This document shows, in pieces, positions 5,473 to 7,694 of a stretch of DNA of 7,694 nucleotides (positions are counted from its first letter, which is position 1; each line of letters starts with the position of its first letter). The notes beneath the pieces were generated by a model, which worked only from the letters and a program-made list of their open reading frames with translations, had not been told where the DNA came from and did no database searches. The position numbers were made by a program, and so were the translations under genes. Source of the DNA: Cellvibrionaceae bacterium. GTDB lineage: Bacteria; Pseudomonadota; Gammaproteobacteria; Pseudomonadales; Cellvibrionaceae. The stretch lies in contig JAOXRV010000633.1 of assembly GCA_025800435.1 (NCBI GenBank), positions 1-7,694 on the forward strand, given 5' to 3'.

Positions 5473-5605
5473 CGGATATCTCGCTCCTGTCTTGCGCACA
5501 AAATTAGATCAGCTTTCCAAGTATAGAAGGCTATTTCCATTTATCCTGCCGTTTAGTCAAAAAAATTAAAGTTTTTCAGAGGCACCCAGCCTCAGCCAGC
5601 TGCAA
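5473..5605 (-). other. flhF-fleN intergenic region, AT-rich, possible weak hairpin
   Basis: This 133-nt gap is unusually long for an otherwise packed gene string. It has no convincing ORF. On the coding strand, just after the flhF stop, a 5-bp hairpin GAGGC-TGGGT-GCCTC (5579-5593) is followed 13 nt later by seven T's (5559-5565). The T-run is too far away for a standard terminator, so this may be a partial terminator or attenuator, or chance. Further downstream is TATACT (5520-5525), which could be a -10 element, but I find no matching -35 at 16-18 nt. The likely FleN Shine-Dalgarno lies at the fleN-proximal end. Confidence 0.4.
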
Positions 5606-7192
5606 TCAAGCCTCGGCGGTTTGACCGTTCATCGGTTCACTTACCTGGCTTAATTCCAGCGCGCTGGCCAATAATTGTTGGCCGTGGGCGACTTCAATAT
5701 CCTGGGGAATATTTTGGCCATTGGTGCTGTAAGCCAATGGCAGATCATGTTCGATAATGACGCTCAGCGCTTCACCGAGGCCGGTGGTTTCATCCAGCTT
5801 GCTTAATACTGCCCCACTTAAGCCACGCCCGGCATAGGCGTGAGCCGAGGCCTTTAGCATTTGCCATTGATTATTGGCCGCCATTACCAAATAGCTGCGC
5901 ACCGCCCGGTGTTGTTGTACCAGCGCCAACTGCTGGTGCAGCATCGGATCGCCGTGGCGAAAGCCTGCGGTATCAATCAACACCAGCGAGCGGTTGTTAA
6001 AGCTGTCGATAATTTCTTTTAGGCTCTCGCCCTCTTCCACCACTTTAACCGGCACTTTTAAAATGGCACCGAGGGCACGCAGTTGATCGTGGGCGGCAAT
6101 GCGATAGGTATCAGTAGTGATCAGCGCCACCTGCTCGGGCCCGTGCTTCATCACATAGCGGGCCGCCAATTTGCCGACGGTAGTGGTTTTGCCCACGCCG
6201 GTGGGGCCGACAAAGGCAAACACCCCGCCCTGGTCGGTAATATCCTTGGCAACTACCGGCAGCGACTGGGCCAACAGGCTCATGGCCTGGTTCCAGCAAT
6301 TGCCAATACTCTGCTGGGTGTTAATTTTATTGAGGATAGACTTGCTGACACTTTTGCTCAGGCCGAGTTTATCCAGTCGAGTTTTAACCGCCTCTTGCAC
6401 CGGGTTGCTGCCCCCTTGGGCAGCGGTAGTCTGGGCGATCTGCTCTTCCAGCAGGCTGCGCATGCCGGCCAACTCGGTCATTAAAATTTTCATTTTATCG
6501 TCCACATCCATGCTTTGGGCGCGCACTGGCGCTGGATGGGCGGGACGGCGCAATTGGCCCTGGGCGATAGCCCGGTGATCGACCTGGGTTTCTATACCCG
6601 GTAGCTGGCTGGGAGCTTGCTCGGGGGCATAGGGCGCCGTTAACTCAGGCTCAAAAGCGCCGGGCATGGGGGCACAGGCAGGCGCTGAGGGAGCTGAGGG
6701 AACAGTGGGCTGTACTGGCTGGGCAAGCGCTGGCTGTACGGTTTGCAAGGCCGGCTCAGGGGCTTGCTTAATTTGTGCGCTCGGCCTTGCTGCCACCTGG
6801 CCCTGCTGCTTGGCCGCCAGCATACGCTGGCGCGCGCTATCGACCTCGGCCGCCAGCTCGGCCCGAGTTTTACCCGAGGCGACACCAAGCGTGGAACTCG
6901 GCACTGGCGAAGAATTAAGTGGTGCAGCGGCCATTTGCTGGGCAATGTGCGCGCCCTGTTGCTGCCAGGCTTGGTCGCTGGCCATGGGCAAATCGTACTG
7001 GCTGACTGCAGAGCCGGCCAGGTGCACCGGCACTTCGGGCTCGGGGGCCGCTGGCACTTCCAGAGAGGCCAGTACCTCCACGCCTTTTTTGCTGTGCTTA
7101 TTAGACAGGATCACAGCGTCAGGCCCTAATTCGTGGCGCACCAGCTCCAGGGCTCTTCGCATATCGGCGGCTACAAAACGCTTTACTTGCAT
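5606..7192 (-). CDS. flhF: FlhF, SRP-type GTPase for polar flagellum placement
   Basis: FlhF belongs to the SRP GTPase family with Ffh and FtsY, and marks the cell pole where the flagellar basal body assembles. I chose ATG at 7192 (528 aa) because AGGAG lies 7 nt upstream. The frame opens six codons earlier at a GTG with no ribosome site. Residues 1-45 (MQVKRFVAADMRRALELV, then GPDAVILSN) are the conserved N-terminus. Residues about 46-230 are a long Ala/Pro/Gln-rich, probably disordered B region. Residues about 232-320 form the helical N domain. The G domain follows: G1 GPTGVGKTT (329-337), G2 DTYR (361-364, with the Arg that catalyses hydrolysis in this family), G3 DTAG (407-410), G4 SKLDE (464-468) and G5 STNGQ near 489. 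G3 continues FRHGD rather than the QRD-type sequence of many FlhFs. The protein is roughly 100 residues longer than Pseudomonas FlhF as I recall it, mostly in the linker. It should act with FleN, encoded next. Confidence 0.95.
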   Translation of the reverse strand: MQVKRFVAADMRRALELVRHELGPDAVILSNKHSKKGVEVLASLEVPAAPEPEVPVHLAGSAVSQYDLPMASDQAWQQQGAHIAQQMAAAPLNSSPVPSSTLGVASGKTRAELAAEVDSARQRMLAAKQQGQVAARPSAQIKQAPEPALQTVQPALAQPVQPTVPSAPSAPACAPMPGAFEPELTAPYAPEQAPSQLPGIETQVDHRAIAQGQLRRPAHPAPVRAQSMDVDDKMKILMTELAGMRSLLEEQIAQTTAAQGGSNPVQEAVKTRLDKLGLSKSVSKSILNKINTQQSIGNCWNQAMSLLAQSLPVVAKDITDQGGVFAFVGPTGVGKTTTVGKLAARYVMKHGPEQVALITTDTYRIAAHDQLRALGAILKVPVKVVEEGESLKEIIDSFNNRSLVLIDTAGFRHGDPMLHQQLALVQQHRAVRSYLVMAANNQWQMLKASAHAYAGRGLSGAVLSKLDETTGLGEALSVIIEHDLPLAYSTNGQNIPQDIEVAHGQQLLASALELSQVSEPMNGQTAEA

Positions 7193-7213
7193 CGTCTTTC
7201 TCCTGCGCACAGA

Positions 7214-7694
7214 TTAATCATTATCTACGCTGATGTTCATTTCGATGGTGATCTGCTTATTGTCTGGTATCTCGGTATAGGCCAGTACGCGCATTTCGGG
7301 AATCGCAAAGCGATTAAATTTCACCATCAGTTCTCGCAGCGGGGCGGCAACCAATAAAATCATCGGCTTGCCGGCCAATTCTTGTTGCTGGGCCGCCTCG
7401 ATCAGCGATTGCTGCACACGCTCGGCCAGGCCCGGCTCAATAAAGGCGCCTTCATCGGCGCCAGCTTTTTGAGCCTGCTGTACAGAACCTAGCAAAAGCT
7501 GTTCCAACTGCGGCGCCAAGGTCATCACTGGCAGCTCTGCCCCAGAGCCCACAAGGCCTTGCACGATTTGGCGAGCCAGGGCCACGCGCGCGGCCGCTTT
7601 TAGGGCGACGGGATCTTGACTCTTATCACTGGCGGCGGTGATGGCCTCGGCGATGCTGCGCATATCGCGGATAGACACACCCTCTTGCAACAGG
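7214..7694 (-). CDS. flhA: FlhA C-terminal fragment, flagellar type III export gate (5' part outside window)
   Basis: FlhA is an inner-membrane component of the flagellar type III export apparatus. Its large cytoplasmic C-terminal domain docks chaperone-substrate complexes and sorts export substrates. Only the last 159 residues are here, and the frame runs off the right edge with one base left over. No membrane segments are present because they lie in the missing N-terminal half. The visible part starts within the family signature LLQEGVSIRDMRSI. It continues through an Ala/Gln-rich helical stretch and GKPMILLVAAPLRELMVKF, and ends in a conserved-looking strand region (RVLAYTEIPDNKQITIEM) with a short acidic tail ending NISVDND before TAA. 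The TTG at 7690 is an internal leucine codon, not a start. It lies 21 nt upstream of flhF on the same strand, the usual flhA-flhF-fleN order. The family call is firm; the full length cannot be judged. Confidence 0.93.
   Translation of the reverse strand, partial: LLQEGVSIRDMRSIAEAITAASDKSQDPVALKAAARVALARQIVQGLVGSGAELPVMTLAPQLEQLLLGSVQQAQKAGADEGAFIEPGLAERVQQSLIEAAQQQELAGKPMILLVAAPLRELMVKFNRFAIPEMRVLAYTEIPDNKQITIEMNISVDND

Noticed and set aside
5473..5499. GTG start at 5499 for fleN (9 extra residues)
   Set aside because: No Shine-Dalgarno lies ahead of it, while the ATG at 5472 has AGGAG/GAGA upstream and gives the usual FleN length.
5567..5591. TAAAGTTT on the plus strand, an exact match to the sigma-28 -35 element
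   Set aside because: No GCCGATAA-like -10 follows at 11 nt, and it points along the plus strand into antisense flhF with no gene to transcribe.
7193..7210. GTG start at 7210 for flhF (6 extra residues)
   Set aside because: The AGGAG for the ATG at 7192 lies inside this stretch at ideal spacing, and FlhF proteins begin at MQVKRF.
6666..7217. 183-codon plus-strand frame opposite flhF
   Set aside because: It lies over the low-complexity FlhF linker and has Ala/Ser/Cys-rich shadow composition, with no supporting start signal.
1..7694. Mobile element, prophage, toxin-antitoxin or defence system
   Set aside because: All coding space is filled by conserved flagellar and chemotaxis genes on one strand; no transposase, integrase, terminal repeats or tRNA were seen.

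Overview
The window is a single-direction (minus-strand) block of flagellar and chemotaxis genes. In transcription order, from high to low coordinates, it reads flhA (3' end only), flhF, fleN/flhG, fliA, cheY, cheZ, cheA and cheB (5' end only). This order is the one known from Pseudomonas and related Gammaproteobacteria with polar flagella. The protein details agree: a FleN-type FlhG, a CheZ phosphatase, a Pseudomonas-like CheB start (VDDSLFF) and a long CheA with an Ala/Pro-rich linker. I infer a polarly flagellated gammaproteobacterium near Pseudomonas/Cellvibrionales, probably neither an enteric nor a Vibrio. I cannot name a genus. Nothing suggests horizontal transfer: there are no mobile elements, tRNAs, rRNAs or CRISPR arrays, and base composition is even apart from AT-rich intergenic DNA.

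Region 4645-7694 is the flagellar assembly half. The FlhA C-terminal export-gate domain is followed 21 nt later by FlhF (polar placement GTPase). A 133-nt gap precedes FleN (flagellar number control), and FliA (sigma-28) starts 2 nt after fleN. A compact hairpin plus U-tract after fliA (3832-3852), with a second GC hairpin just before it, looks like an intrinsic terminator. The 369-nt fliA-cheY gap is AT-rich and holds an inverted repeat and a weak sigma-28-like promoter candidate.

Region 1-3520 is the signalling half. cheY, cheZ and cheA are closely packed (23-nt and 10-nt gaps), each with a good Shine-Dalgarno. cheB follows 72 nt after cheA, with a perfect GC hairpin in between. CheA phosphorylates CheY and CheB, CheY-P acts on the motor switch protein FliM, and CheZ dephosphorylates CheY-P. 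FliA, made upstream, would be expected to drive the late chemotaxis genes.

The most interesting signal is inside CheA. Where enteric CheA has the folded CheY-docking domain P2, this protein has a disordered-looking linker with three short repeats spaced exactly 37 residues apart. Their core (I-S/T-x-x-E-F-D/E-x-L-L-D) closely resembles the FliM N-terminal CheY-binding peptide, and more loosely the CheY-binding tail of CheZ. I propose that they are three tandem CheY-docking peptides replacing P2. A polar-localisation role is the main alternative.
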